NCBI GenBank assembly: GCA_001970855.1
Contig: LSSN01004558.1
Span: forward strand, 1-30,416
Direction: 5' to 3'
DNA length: 30,416 nt
Source: Smittium culicis
Lineage: Eukaryota > Kickxellomycota > Harpellomycetes > Harpellales > Legeriomycetaceae
The position numbers and the translations under genes were made by a program. Positions 11,201-22,800 of the stretch are shown one piece after another. Position 1 is the stretch's first letter. Each line of letters opens with the position of its first letter. The notes under the pieces are model-generated. The model saw only the letters and a list, made by a program, of their open reading frames with translations, was not told the DNA's origin and searched no databases.

Positions 11201-14200
11201 TCAAAGAGGCTACACGATCACTTTCTAGTTCAATATATATCCGCCAGTACATGCCCGAACAAGCTTGGCAGCCAGATTCTAGTGCCCCAAGCTGCATTAA
11301 TTGCGATAGAAAATTCAAGTTATTTTTTAGAAGGCACCATTGCAGGTTAGCAATTTTTTTTTTGAATCTTAGTGGTTTTGATCAATCTAAAAAAAAACCT
11401 TATTTTTTTCACAAAACTTCTACACCTTATTAAATTAAATCATTTTATTTTTAGGAGGTGTGGACTTGTTTTTTGCGATATTTGTTCAAGGGATAGGGAA
11501 TGGCTAGCTTCAAGGTTATACTCGTTAGAAAACTTTGGCTCAGACAGTTCTATTCCTCTTATATCAAGCTCAAAGTCAATTAATGGCGTTTTATTTATTG
11601 ATGAGATTACTAAATCTTTAATTTCTTTGTTGGAGTTGCCAAACGGTCACGAAAACATAGCTACTAACCAGAATTCGCCAATCTTGGATAACATTTCACT
11701 AGATATAAACACTGAAATGTTACAAAAAATTTTTAACTCCTCAAGTAACGAAAACAAGCCACAGTCATTGTATCTAATTCAGCAGCATAGAGTTTGTATA
11801 CCTTGTAAACGAGCAATTAACAGAGTGGATGGTAGTACCAAGAATAGAGATGTAAACGATATCCCCGATGTACTAAAGAGGCTATTCGGACTATTAGCTG
11901 CTATGAAACCAAATGAACAATTGGATAGAATTGACTATAATATTCTAAACAATGATGTTTTAAATGCAACTATAATTAAACCAAACTCTGATGAAAACAA
12001 CTCTGGAAACCTAAACGAAGTTTTGGAAAAAGAATTCAACTCGTTACTGAACCTGAACGGGATAGTTATGGAGGTACCTTTGTCACATACCGAAGATGCA
12101 GCTTTGATGCTGGTCAAGATGAATTTACCAGCGCTGTTGGAACATAGCGTGCCTGAAATTAATTGGTTCCAAGATGCTTTGAATATTTATACACAGTTGG
12201 CTAGTTCTATTCAGGACAGTTCAGATATCAGTAAACATAATTTGACCAACGATCTTCTTAGTTTGAGCAATTTAAAAATAGAAAACATTCAAAGTATTGA
12301 TCATAACTCTAAGCTAAAATCTACCGATAAAAACATAGACAGCTCTAACGCAATCTCTATTAAAAAATTAAAATCAGATAATATCAATCATATTAATTTT
12401 ACAAACAACAATTCTTCTGGTAGCCCTATCCAACCAAATGTGGCATATGACTACTGGTACGCCACAAATAATGATATCACTAGTAGCTCGCCTATTCCTG
12501 ACGCGCCAGGAAATTCCGCTGGATTATACCTTAATGAATCGTATGGATTACTAGATAAGTTTTATAGAGAAATGAATAAAGTATTGATACAGTCAGTTAT
12601 AAAAATTGGATGCAGCGACGAGTCATCCATTCACAAAACAAGTAAAAAGTTTAAGCTTAGTGAATTTTCTGTTGAGTGCCCAGTTTGCAACAAGTTATGG
12701 ACAGATGTTTTGGATTCTATCGGCAGATCACCAGGCGAGGGCTGGCAAGAAATTCAAGAGCGACATATTAGCGAATGTTTAGTGGACATGCAACTGGAAT
12801 TAGGTGGAACTGCTAAAGAAGGCTCGGCTGAGAATGAAAATTCTAGCGATATAGTACCAAGCTCAAACGTGGCTATGAATATTTCCAATAATTCTAATCA
12901 AGCGTTAAGCGCAAACGATTCTAATCCCAGTTCAAGTAGGCCAGTTTTAGGTCTACTAGACATGCTGAACGAAAGTAGTAAAACTGGTTCAAGCTCTGGT
13001 AAAGGGAAATTGGTAAGCACTAATACCAGCAGCTTCAATAGTAATACCAATGACTTTGCGAAGGATAGATTAATTTCTCTAACTCGGAAAATTTCGGACA
13101 ATGAGCATGCAAGTAATATCATTAGTGAGGACATACTTAGCATAAATCATCATGGCTTTGATGATTCCAAAGATATGAATAGTGTTGCTGGTAAAGCGAT
13201 GTCTTTGCCAAAAGATTTAGGCGATAAACAAAATCCAAACTCAATGTTTCCAATTTGGGAAAGCGAGGAAAGAAATGACAACAATGACCCTATTATAATA
13301 GAAAATTCATTCTTAGGTTCTTCACAAAGTATTAGCAATGATAATATTGGAATTGTTCAAAATAGCAGTATGAGACCTAGCGACATTAATATTGGAAACT
13401 CTAAAAGGAAAAATACATTACCATCCAATATATCTAAATCGTATACACCCAGCGAAATGATCGGTGACGATGTCAGCGGAAAGCGGAGGGATAATTATGA
13501 AGAAAAAAATTTAAAATCAATCACATTCAACTTATTTAACCAAATTGGGAATTTAGCTGGTGTAATTGGGCTTATTCCGCCATCAGAGACTGAGAAAAAG
13601 CCTAATCACGAATCTAGGAGCGAGAACGATTTTGACACTGCTTTGCCAGACCTTGGAAAAAAGTATTATAAGAAACATGAGGGTTCATCAGCGTCTAAAA
13701 ACAGATATATGGATAACTCAGGAGCACAACCAGCAAGTTCAAGCTCAAATAGAATAGATACCGGGGAAAATACGTATGGATTCTTCAACAAACTTGTGTT
13801 TCAAAAAATAGGAATCTCTCGGGATAATACAGAGCACTCGTCCAATGAACTCAGTTACCAATCTGGTGAAATCACAAACGCTTACGCTAGCGCTGGAAGC
13901 AGTATCTATTCAGCTAACTTTAGGAGTGCCGAAAACCTACAATTTGGGAGTAGAGCAGGGGCAGTAACTGGCGCAGGATCAAGCAGTTCAGATGCACTTA
14001 ATCGCAAAAAATCAAAATCAAAGTCAAAAGTAAGATTTGTTAGCTACAAGTTGAGTGAAGATAGTCCGCTTCTGAATCAAGAGTGTAGTATTTGTTTTGA
14101 TGAGTTTGAATGCGGGGATTCAGTTGCTAGATTGAGCTGTTTCTGTACGTTTCATAGCGGATGTATTAAGGAATGGTTCAAAAGGAACCCTAACTGTCCA

Positions 14201-14215
14201 GTTCATGGAATTTAA
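8286..14215 (+). CDS. Ankyrin-repeat / FYVE / CCHC finger / RING protein, probable endosomal ubiquitin ligase (4 exons)
   Basis: Exons are 8286-9156, 9316-9504, 9734-11345 and 11455-14215; introns of 159, 229 and 109 bp have phases 1, 1 and 2, and the join gives 1,810 residues. Ankyrin repeats lie at about 150-330 (NKVTPLMLATTKGHARVVSELL, DGWTSLHNAASFGHLDIVKLL, GHTPLMNAASKGHTKVADFL). A FYVE finger begins at C874 and has the PI3P-binding core RRHHCRRCG (about 886-894), joined exactly across intron 3. Its last pair, CIPC (1005), lies about 100 residues late. A C-x2-C...H-x3-C finger resembling UBZ type is near 1299-1335 (CPVCNKLW to HISEC). A RING ends the protein (1768-1810, CSICFDEF to CPVH). 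The rest is Ser/Asn-rich and probably disordered. Known families make FYVE a PI3P endosome/vacuole binder and RING an E2-dependent ligase; their combination here suggests ubiquitination at endosomes (inference). The start fits the first ATG after a T/C-rich leader. Confidence 0.88.
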
Positions 14216-15335
14216 ATATAATACCAATTTTTATAATTTTCTTTATCTCATTCAGTTCCTGTTTATCATCAGCTTAATAAAGATATATACTCTCTTTTCT
14301 ATTATTTTTTATTTGTCTGGTTATGGTATATTTTCATAAATACTTTCGTTTTTTTCCTTACTTTTTCAATGCTTAATATCTGTAAATTAAATAACTCACT
14401 ATTTTTTTTTACTAGTATAATCCTAATGTACAACTTCCATAAACATCCGCTTTAATTTGTTACTTCATAATGTAGAATATATAATCAATATATTTTTAAC
14501 CATAATATTTATAAAGTTTACTTGATTAAAAAATAAAAAGAGTATCGTTTAGGTTTATACTTCTAAAACCATAAAATGTGTTTGATATATTTACAATAGT
14601 TATTTTAGAATTATGTAGAGAAATAGGAATTTACAAGTTTGTTTTATAATATAAAAATAGTAATTGGAACTATTGTGGAGAAAAGAAATGCAGCCTATAA
14701 ATCATTTTTTATTAATTGTTTTGTTTTTTTTTACGCTAATTATTTGCCAGTTATAACATTTACTTTTTTTTTTGCCTAACAAATTCTTTTATTTTTAATA
14801 TGCTATTATTTTTTCAGAAATAATAAACGAAAAAAAAAGCATAGAAATCATTTTGCTAATATCTACAAAGCAGTCGCAATACATTATAGTTTGGTTAAAA
14901 CTCCTTTTTACGCCAACTTTACCTGCTTACTTTTAATATAATTTAGCTGGACTTTCTTTTCAGTAACTCCAATTGATTTCGAATTTATAAAAAAAAAAAT
15001 CGCGATTTCATGAATCTACTTGCACAACAGTTTTTTTATACCTATCTTATCTAATATTCATAGATTCATTTACTATTCACTCACGCTGATTGCTAATCTC
15101 TCTCTTTTTCTACCCTTCACCTCTTTCTTCGTCTACATTTACATCCTCCCTTCCATTATTAATCTTTATTTCTTTCAAAGATTATTTACTATCTGAAGCT
15201 CATAGAATCGATAAATACTTTTTTTACGCTTTAACTTGGACTGAGATTGTTCTGATAAATAATATTCAAAATTGTTATTACTAATTGATTTATAAAATCA
15301 AAACAACACTGAAAGGTGTTTCAATATATTCTGAT
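14216..15335. other. 1.1-kb AT-rich intergenic region before SGF73
   Basis: No gene was seen. It is dominated by T and A runs. The final 250 bp are rich in CT stretches (CTCTCTCTTTTTC near 15098) suggestive of the SGF73 leader. A 5-bp stem, AACAC/GTGTT around TGAAAG (15305-15320), ends 15 nt before the start codon. The open frame at 15090-15284 is T-rich with no recognisable domain. Confidence 0.65.
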
Positions 15336-17711
15336 ATGGGAAGTCGTTCCAAAACAGGTTTGTTCATTACTTATTACATAACAACTTTTTCATATGTATT
15401 TTTAAGTCAATTCCACTACTTTCATTTTTTTGAATAAATATATTATTAAAATTAATAAAACGCAATTTTATTATATCCATTCTTTTGGTATAGCTTCTAG
15501 CTATAAGTTACTGAATAAAATTAACTATGCTGATCAAACTATTGATGGACTTACCAAGGATGAACAAGATCTACTATTATCGAAGCTAGAGAAAATTCAA
15601 AATTTAGAAAAAGGTTTTGATTCTTCTTTAACTACACTTCGTACCTTTTCAATTTCTTAGCTTTTTTTTTTTTTTTTTTTTAAAAAAATGCCTAAATTTT
15701 ATTTTAGAGGTTGTAAAATTAAAGCGCGAGAAACTATTCAATGACACCAATTTATACGATGAGTCTATAGCTAGCAATGTTCGATGCCAAGAATTTCCTA
15801 CTTCCTCTATTGTACCAGAGGCTTTAGTATTTTCTGATAAAGATGATTGGCAAAAAATAACAAATAGTTCAATTAATTTTCCTAAATCTACCAGGGTTGC
15901 CTGGGAAATGATTCGCAAGGCTGTAGGAGAAGGTACTACTTATTTATCTCGCTTCTTCTTTTTTTTTCTAGAACAATAGCTCTAACACTATAAAATTTTA
16001 CACACTTTTTTTTTTGCTAATAGAGGATAAATATCAAAGTAAGAAGAATTGGTCCTCGACCAAAGGAAAGGGAGTGCGAAAAAACCCCGTAGCTAAACGG
16101 CTTAATTTAGATGATTTGAAGCTTTTTGGAGTAAATCCATTAGATCAATTCCCTTTCTTAATAGTATGCGATTCTTGTGGCAAATCTATAAACGCGCCAT
16201 ACCTGAAATCTCATCAAGGTTCTATATTCATATACTTAGTTTCATATTTTTTAATGCAAGTTACTTTAGCTTTTTCTTCTTTATATTTTTTCTAATTCTA
16301 ATAGACTATTAACTGTTTAAATTCATTTTTATTACTCAATAGAGCTTAATTGTGTAGTATCTGCTCCAAAGAAAGATGAGAGAAAGAGCTTGCTTAATAA
16401 AGCCAAAGAAAAAACAGGTAAACCGGCATTAGTCAATTTTATACTACACTTTTAACACTTCTAATTCATTTGCTTATATTGATTAAGAATCAGCGTCTAA
16501 AAAAAGATTGTTGTCTGATACTGGGGAAAGACCTGTTGGCAGGCGAGGGAAAAAAGCAACAGGCCCGAAAAAACAGGCAGATGGTTCAACCAAAGTTGCT
16601 AAGAAGGAGCGAGCAAAACAAGATCCCGCTAAGCCCAAAACTAAAATATATAAAAGAAAAGCAGACGATTTAGCAAACTCTACTGGTGAAAAGGGGCCTA
16701 AAAGCTCGCCGATGCGGAAGAAGCAGCGACAGCAAAATGGCTCTGCAAATAATAAACAATCTAGCGGGACAGGCCAAGGAACAGGTGGGGGTGGACGAAA
16801 AGTAGTGGAGTTTGACTTGGATAAACAGTGCGGTGTTGTTGTTCATCCCTCAAACAAACAGTGTACTCGCAGCTTAACATGTAAAGCCCACTCTATGGCT
16901 ATGAAACGGTCTGTACGTGGTAGATCGCAACCTTTCGACTCGCTTTTGCAAGCACATTTAGCCAAATCGCGAAGTAATCTTATTTTTAAATTCATATCTT
17001 GTTTTACCCAAGCCTATCGTATAAATTTTTAAATATTTTTATAACTTTTATTTTTTTTTTTTTACAAAAAAAAAAATATTAATAATAGCTGCTAAGCATG
17101 CTAGAAATGTTGACAGCACAAATTTGGCCAGGAGGATAAATGCAAAAGGAGAATTGAACGCAGCAGGACTTGCGGGAATGGGTCTCGAAGATTCAGATGA
17201 TGACGAAAGGGGTTCAGACTCCGAAGCTGAACAGATACTCAATTTAGTGTCGCAATATAACCCAAAGCCCCTTGCAGTTAAATCAATTGTAATGCCGAGG
17301 CGCAGGCAGCATTACCTACGCGTTCATGATTTATTCCTTGAGGCGATGCTTCCTAACCAAAAGGCAATACTGCAAAATTCTTTGAGGAATGGTGCTGGAA
17401 AGCCTGCGGACCTATTTTATGGTGGCGGGAGCAGAGATAGAAGCGGTAATATAATTGGAAATAGACTAGGCAGTCTCGGACTTAACGACAACGGTTTAAG
17501 TTTATCCACGCCCAATTTTATGGTCGGCCAGCCAGAGAGTTTAGGCAGTATAGCTGGATTAGGATCTGGCACTGATGTTCCATTTACCAGTGTTGCAACT
17601 GTTGCTACTGTGCACTCGAACCCTTCTATGGCCGCAATGATGTCTACATTAAGAATGGCTGTAGGAAACAGAAGCTCTCTAAACACAGGATTATTAGGAC
17701 CCAAGCAATGA
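15336..17711 (+). CDS. SGF73: SAGA complex deubiquitinase-module subunit Sgf73 / ataxin-7 homologue (7 exons)
   Basis: Sgf73 tethers the H2B deubiquitinase module to SAGA in the nucleus. Exons are 15336-15357, 15494-15613, 15708-15932, 16024-16218, 16343-16417, 16488-16973 and 17089-17711; the join gives 581 residues. All six introns are phase 1. The N-terminal part has a short coiled coil spanning the exon 2/3 junction (IQNLEKEVVKLKREKL). The zinc finger that binds the deubiquitinase is C171-x2-C174-x11-H186-x4-C191, after the typical FGVNPLD stretch; its last Cys is in exon 5. A Lys-rich linker precedes the SCA7 domain (about 318-374: QCGVVV, CTRSLTCKAHSMAMKR, GRSQPFDSLL). An acidic patch (EDSDDDERGSDSE) and a conserved MPRRRQHYLRVHDLF helix follow. 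The exon 6 acceptor could instead be 16493, dropping two residues. The first exon is only 22 nt, so the start is less certain than the rest. Yeast Sgf73 is 657 residues. Confidence 0.92.
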
Positions 17712-19187
17712 ATTTTTTTTTTTTTTTATAGATACCTAGAATTAGAATTTTGCGATTATTATATTTTTTTTAACAAAAATTTTATACATTTGAAATTCTA
17801 ATAAACAATAACTAAAATGTTTGAATGTACCTTTCTTTTATTTATTTCTTTTTTTTAATGTATTTATTTATTGTAAATTGATGTTTAAATTAAAAATTGA
17901 TTTAAGGCTAAAATATATATGTACCTTTCTTCTATATATATATTTTTTTGGTTATTTTATCTTCCAGGCTTTCTTCATAGCTATTAATTTTACTTTTATT
18001 GACCAAATTTTAACTAACCAATCGTTAAATTAGTTTGTAAATTCTAAAAGATTTTTTAGGTTTATCCATCGATTCAAATTTTATAATTTTATTTATATTT
18101 ATTCTTTACAACATTTCATTAGTTACTCAACATAAGACGTGTTTATTTTCTAATTTGATGCCTATAAATTTTGAAAATTGAATTTAATAAATATCATTAA
18201 ATATAATTGTAACATTTGTGCTAATAGTTTTTTTTTTTTTTTCATTAAATTTTTCCTTTTTATTTTCTCTTTTGGTTTCTTTTCAGTCGATTATTATTCT
18301 CAAATGAATTATTATTTAATAATACTTTTAAATCTATAGTGCAAAAATACATTTTTCATATCAATTATAAATTGTACTTTGTATAATTTTTATTATAATC
18401 AGAATATATTAGATAAATTTTTTTTATTCTTCTCTATTCTGAAAATGTATCATTAATTTTATATACATTTATATATATTCTAATTTTTTTACACAATTTC
18501 CACAAATAAAATAAAAATATATTTTAATTTTAAAATGACTATTTTTTCCATATAAAATGGAATGTTTTTTTATGCTTGAATAGCGTGTATTAACTACTTA
18601 TAATAGTATGTTGGCTTCTTTGTAGAGAGAATTTGTATCTTAAATCAGGATAAGATGTATTATTATCACTTAAAGTAGCTTAGACAAGAATAAGATTACT
18701 TGAATTTAAAATCCCTAATAGTGGAATAATTTAATTTATGGAATGGAATCATTAATTGTTAGATTTTTGCGAAAAGATATTTTGTCTCCATTGAAAAGGG
18801 TCATACTTATTTATTTTATTTTTTGTGATTGTTCTGATTTTTTGCATTTGATTGTTTTAAATTTATTTTTGCTTTTATTATAATGAGCAGAGCTTTAGTT
18901 ATCCACATTCCAGAATGTAAGAAATAAATTATACCCACTTGTTAGAAGAATAAAAAATTGGGCAAAATAAGAAAATATAACCATGATTAGTGCTATAACC
19001 AATTTTTGGTCTTTATAAGTATATGTTCTTTGTTTTACTATAAATTCATATTTAAATAAAAAATATCTTTGTTCTACATTCTACTTTTATATAAATAATA
19101 TTTAGTATAAACATAGCTGTATTTTTTTTTTTACTTTAAAGAATCTAAAAAAATAAATTAGGTTGTATCTTTTAAATTGGCTTTAAA
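17712..19187. other. 1.5-kb AT-rich intergenic region
   Basis: It separates SGF73 from the uracil phosphoribosyltransferase gene. It is almost entirely A/T, with T runs at 17713-17729 and 18229-18242. The open frame at 17821-18033 is a Phe/Ile/Leu-rich chance translation. A possible TATA-like stretch (TATATAAATAATA) lies about 100 bp upstream of 19188. No RNA gene was recognised. Confidence 0.65.
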
Positions 19188-20367
19188 ATGAAAATGAATA
19201 ATCTTCAAGTTATCAATCATCCTGTACTCGCCGCAAAGCTTAACCGACTTCGTGATAAAAACATACCCCCTTACGAATTCCGTGAGCTTTCAAGGCAAAT
19301 ATCTACTATCCTACTAACCTATGCCACCTCTGAATTGAGCCTTAAACCCACAGGAACTGTAAGCTAATTTCATTTTTAAAAAATAATGATGCTTTTCACG
19401 CTTATTTAAACGCCTATATAAATCATAATTATCAATCCATCTATAACTATTATAACTAAAATGAAATATTCTATTTAGCTAGCTTCACCAATATCTACGT
19501 ATGAAGGCTTCAACATCTCTGAGCGAGTCGCAATCATTCCTATTCTTCGTTCAGGGTCCGTCATGATTGACCGTAACTAATATATTTATACTTAAATGAA
19601 CCTTTATACTTAAATACCGCTTAAATATATCCTCACTTCATCAAAATACAGTTTAATCACATTTGATATTTTTATATTAATTAAAAAAATTCATTTAAAA
19701 AATTCCATTTTTTAACTTGACTAATCCAATAGCTGCACTTGATCTCCTTCCTGAATCCACGGTATTTCACTTGGGTTTATTCCGCGAACAAGTAATTATA
19801 TATATATAAATACATATTAAACACAAAACTATTCCAATTCAACAAAATAGAATATAAACGCATATAAGTAACTTTTTATTTCGCGTCTTAGAAATCATTG
19901 AACCCAGTGGAGTACTTCAACAAACTTCCGCAGAAGTGCGAGTATGATATTTGCTACTTGCTCGATCCTATGATCGCAACGGGCGAAACGTGCAACGCTG
20001 CGATTAGTACTCTTAAAGACTGGGGTGCTAAAAAGATCAAAGTAGTTTCATTCTGCTCGTCGAATTCCGGCATTTCTCGACTCGCAAATATTCACTCGGA
20101 CGTTTCGTTCATCACCGGAGTTGTTGACCCAGAAATAAACGAACATGGGTACTTAAATAAATAAATTATATAATACATTGTCTCAACTACTCACCTTTTT
20201 TTGTTAATGGATAGTTATTTGCAGATTTTAAATCGTTCATGACAATATTTTCATAAAGATCTTGAATTTTTTTATGTTATATTTTTAACAATGTTATAAT
20301 AATTAGGTACCTGGTTCCTGGTTACGGCGATATCGGCGACCGCTTGTTTTCATCAAATAATGAATAA
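19188..20367 (+). CDS. Uracil phosphoribosyltransferase (5 exons)
   Basis: Uracil + PRPP gives UMP + pyrophosphate, the pyrimidine salvage step. Exons are 19188-19358, 19479-19572, 19733-19791, 19892-20148 and 20307-20367; introns of 120, 160, 100 and 158 bp have phases 0, 1, 0 and 2. The join gives 213 residues, the normal length for bacterial-type enzymes (about 208-215). Motifs in order are PILRSG, LPESTVFHLGLFRE, NPVEYFNKLP, the PRPP loop LLDPMIATGETC, and the uracil-binding end YLVPGYGDIGDRLF. It is closer in style to bacterial Upp and S. pombe Urg2 than to yeast Fur1 (inference from memory of the families). The PRPP loop has ETC where GSA or GTA is usual. An in-frame ATG two codons later is an alternative start. 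The proline joining exons 2 and 3 follows from the only donor that keeps the RSG-to-LLP spacing. It is convergent with MDJ1, the two stops being 291 bp apart. Confidence 0.93.
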
Positions 20368-20658
20368 GGGACTTAATGCCCTCATTTGCTTTAAATAATT
20401 TTTAATTGCCATATTTTTGGCAATGTGTTAAGCTTTGTGAATTTTTACTTTTAAAAAAGAAATATAGTTTTAAAGCAATAAAAATGTAAAAATATTTTCG
20501 AAAATAAATACTTTTAATGATTTATTTATTGATCTACTTGAATTTCAACCATTGTAAAATTATTTAACTTTATATCGAAAAAAAATTAAGATAAAGGGAG
20601 TAAGAAAAAAAATTATCAAGCGAATTAATGTTGGTCCTGAATGATAATAAGGCGTTAT
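20368..20658. terminator. Convergent 3' region between the UPRT and MDJ1 genes
   Basis: This 291-bp spacer must hold both polyadenylation regions. It has a perfect 7-bp stem, ATTGCCA/TGGCAAT, with a 6-nt loop at 20405-20424, and several AATAAA-like hexamers on both strands (for example AATAAA near 20477 and 20503). Use of any single signal cannot be decided by eye. Confidence 0.4.
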
Positions 20659-22800
20659 CTACTTCTTGTTGAATGGGTTTAGTTCATCTTTTAATTTACT
20701 GAAAAAGCCCTGTCCGCCTCCATTTTTTGGTGAATCATTGTTATCGCCACTGCCATGTTCGCCATTTGATTTATCTAAAAAAAAAAAAAAAACGAAAAAA
20801 TAAATATAAGTATATTTATATTTGTAATATTAAGAGCTTAAGTAAATGCATGGGTACATTTAAATGTGAAATAAAAAAAAAGTTACTACAAACCGTTAGA
20901 GGATTTTCCTTCAAGTTCGTCAGCGAGTAATTTGGCATACTCTTGTTGCTTTTTCGTCATATTCTTTGGGATTTCGATGTTAAGCTTGATGTAGAAATCA
21001 CCATTTCCCATCCCTTTGACTTTCTTCATTCCTTTGCCACGCAATCGCAGCTCGTCACCAGGCTGGGATCCTTGCTTGATTTTAACATCGACATTTCCAG
21101 AGATTGTTGGGAATGTCATTTCGCCACCAACGAGCACCTTTGACAAAGGAACTTTTGCAGTATAAAACACATCAGCTCCTTTGCGGGTAAATATCTTGCT
21201 AGGGCTTACACGTACTTGCACGTATAAACTGCCTCTAGGGCCTTTACCGCCAATTGGCGCGTCCCCTTTGTTTCGGAGTTCAAGAACCATCCCATCGTCG
21301 CATCCAGCGGGTATATCAACCGATACTTGCTCCCTTGACTGAACAACTCCACGGCCTTTACAAGTTCCACACAAATCTTTATCTTTAACTGCTGATCCGC
21401 TACCTCCGCACGAAGAACATTGCTGTCTAACATGGAACCCGCCCATTGAAAATGTCTGCTGTCCCGATCCCTTACAGGTGCTACAGGTACTTGCCTTTGC
21501 ACCCTTCTTAACACCAAGACCGTCACAAGTATTACACTCAAGCACTGGCTGTGTACTAACAGTAACAGTTTTCCCTGCAACTGCATCTTCAAAACTTATA
21601 CGGACTGAATATTCAATGTCTTCGCCTGTGCTTCTGAAACTTCCACGGTTCATTGGACCTTGTGAGCTTGAGCTCCTTCCGGCACCTGCGCCGAAAATTT
21701 GTGAGAAAATGTCGTCCATTGATGGGGCTCCATTCATACCGCCCATACCGCCAAAACCAGGGAATCCTTGTCCACCAAATCCTCCTGATCCTATAAAAAT
21801 AATATTTAACGTATTTTAGCGCAATTTAATATAGTTTTGACGATAAAAGTGGCAAATGAATTTTGTAGAGTACAAAATAAGCAAATAAAAAAATTAAATG
21901 TGATAGAAATAAGAGGCATTTATTACCTGAAGGGTCCGCTGTTCCGAATTGATCATAGTTAGATCTTTTGGTTTCATCAGACAAAGTCTATTTTTTAAAT
22001 AAAAATTACAAAATAAAAAAAAGATATAAAAGGGGCTTAAATTACTGGTATTACAAAATTAATTTCAAGAGATAATGATTAATAAGAAAAAAGAGACAGC
22101 TTAGACTATAAAAAACAAAAGTGTATATAAAAAGTAAAACCCATCTATTACATCATAGGCTTCTTGGATTTTATGGAATTTTTCCTTTGATCCGGGCTCT
22201 TTATTTACATCAGGGTGGTATTTTTTAGCCAGCTAAACATAATTTATGAATTGTGAAAAAATAATATATATTATTTAGATAAGTTAGTTTGATCTATTTT
22301 ATGAGAAAAATATAATAGAAAATCAGGTTATAAATACATTTTATATATATTTTATATTTATTGACTTACTTGATAATAACTTTTTTTTATATCAGAGATT
22401 GAAGCGTTTTTTGATACGCCTAGAGTTGAGTAGAGGTCATCTTTATAGTTTCCAGTCGATACATGGAATCGGGCCTTTTGTGTTTCAAAGAATTTGGGAA
22501 CAGTTTTTTGGGGCTGTAAAGCTGAAAGAAATTTTTATAGATATATTTTTTAAACAAATTAAAAAGAAACTAGAGTATAAAAGAGTATGATGTTAATAAA
22601 AAATTAAAGTGAAAAAGATATTTGTCTATGAAGGGATAAAACATACCTTGATATTGATTGAAAGGATAGAAAGCTGAACATTTGGAATATACTTTAGTCG
22701 TTATGCTTCTGGATACTAATTTGTGACAAGCGTACTTGGTAGATATAAGCTCGTGAGCTACTAATCCTGAATTTCGAATGATCGGCCTGCTATAATTCAT
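20659..22800 (-). CDS. MDJ1: Mitochondrial DnaJ/Hsp40 co-chaperone Mdj1 (6 exons)
   Basis: A type I J-protein that stimulates mitochondrial Hsp70 in the matrix during folding. Exons in coding order, all complement, are 22647-22800, 22370-22521, 22152-22232, 21927-21987, 20894-21790 and 20659-20774; introns have phases 1, 0, 0, 1 and 1. The join gives 486 residues (yeast Mdj1 is 511). The first ~75 residues are basic and hydroxylated ([17 protein letters not shown]) with almost no acid, like a matrix-targeting presequence. The J domain (about 79-145) has HPD at 108-110. A Gly/Phe linker follows (about 149-185, [13 protein letters not shown]), then four CxxCxGxG zinc repeats (235-297: [32 protein letters not shown]), the peptide-binding C-terminal domains, and a short tail ([16 protein letters not shown]) encoded by its own exon. 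Every intron joins conserved J-protein sequence in frame. Heat-shock elements were looked for upstream and none was clear. Confidence 0.95.

Noticed and set aside
15305..15320. AACAC/GTGTT hairpin in the SGF73 leader
   Set aside because: The stem is only 5 bp, and such stems are expected by chance in a 1-kb spacer.
15614..15660. Alternative SGF73 exon 2 end using a later GTACC donor near 15645
   Set aside because: It also keeps frame, but the donor at 15614 rebuilds a continuous coiled-coil (LEKEVVKLKREKL), so that was preferred. cDNA would settle it.
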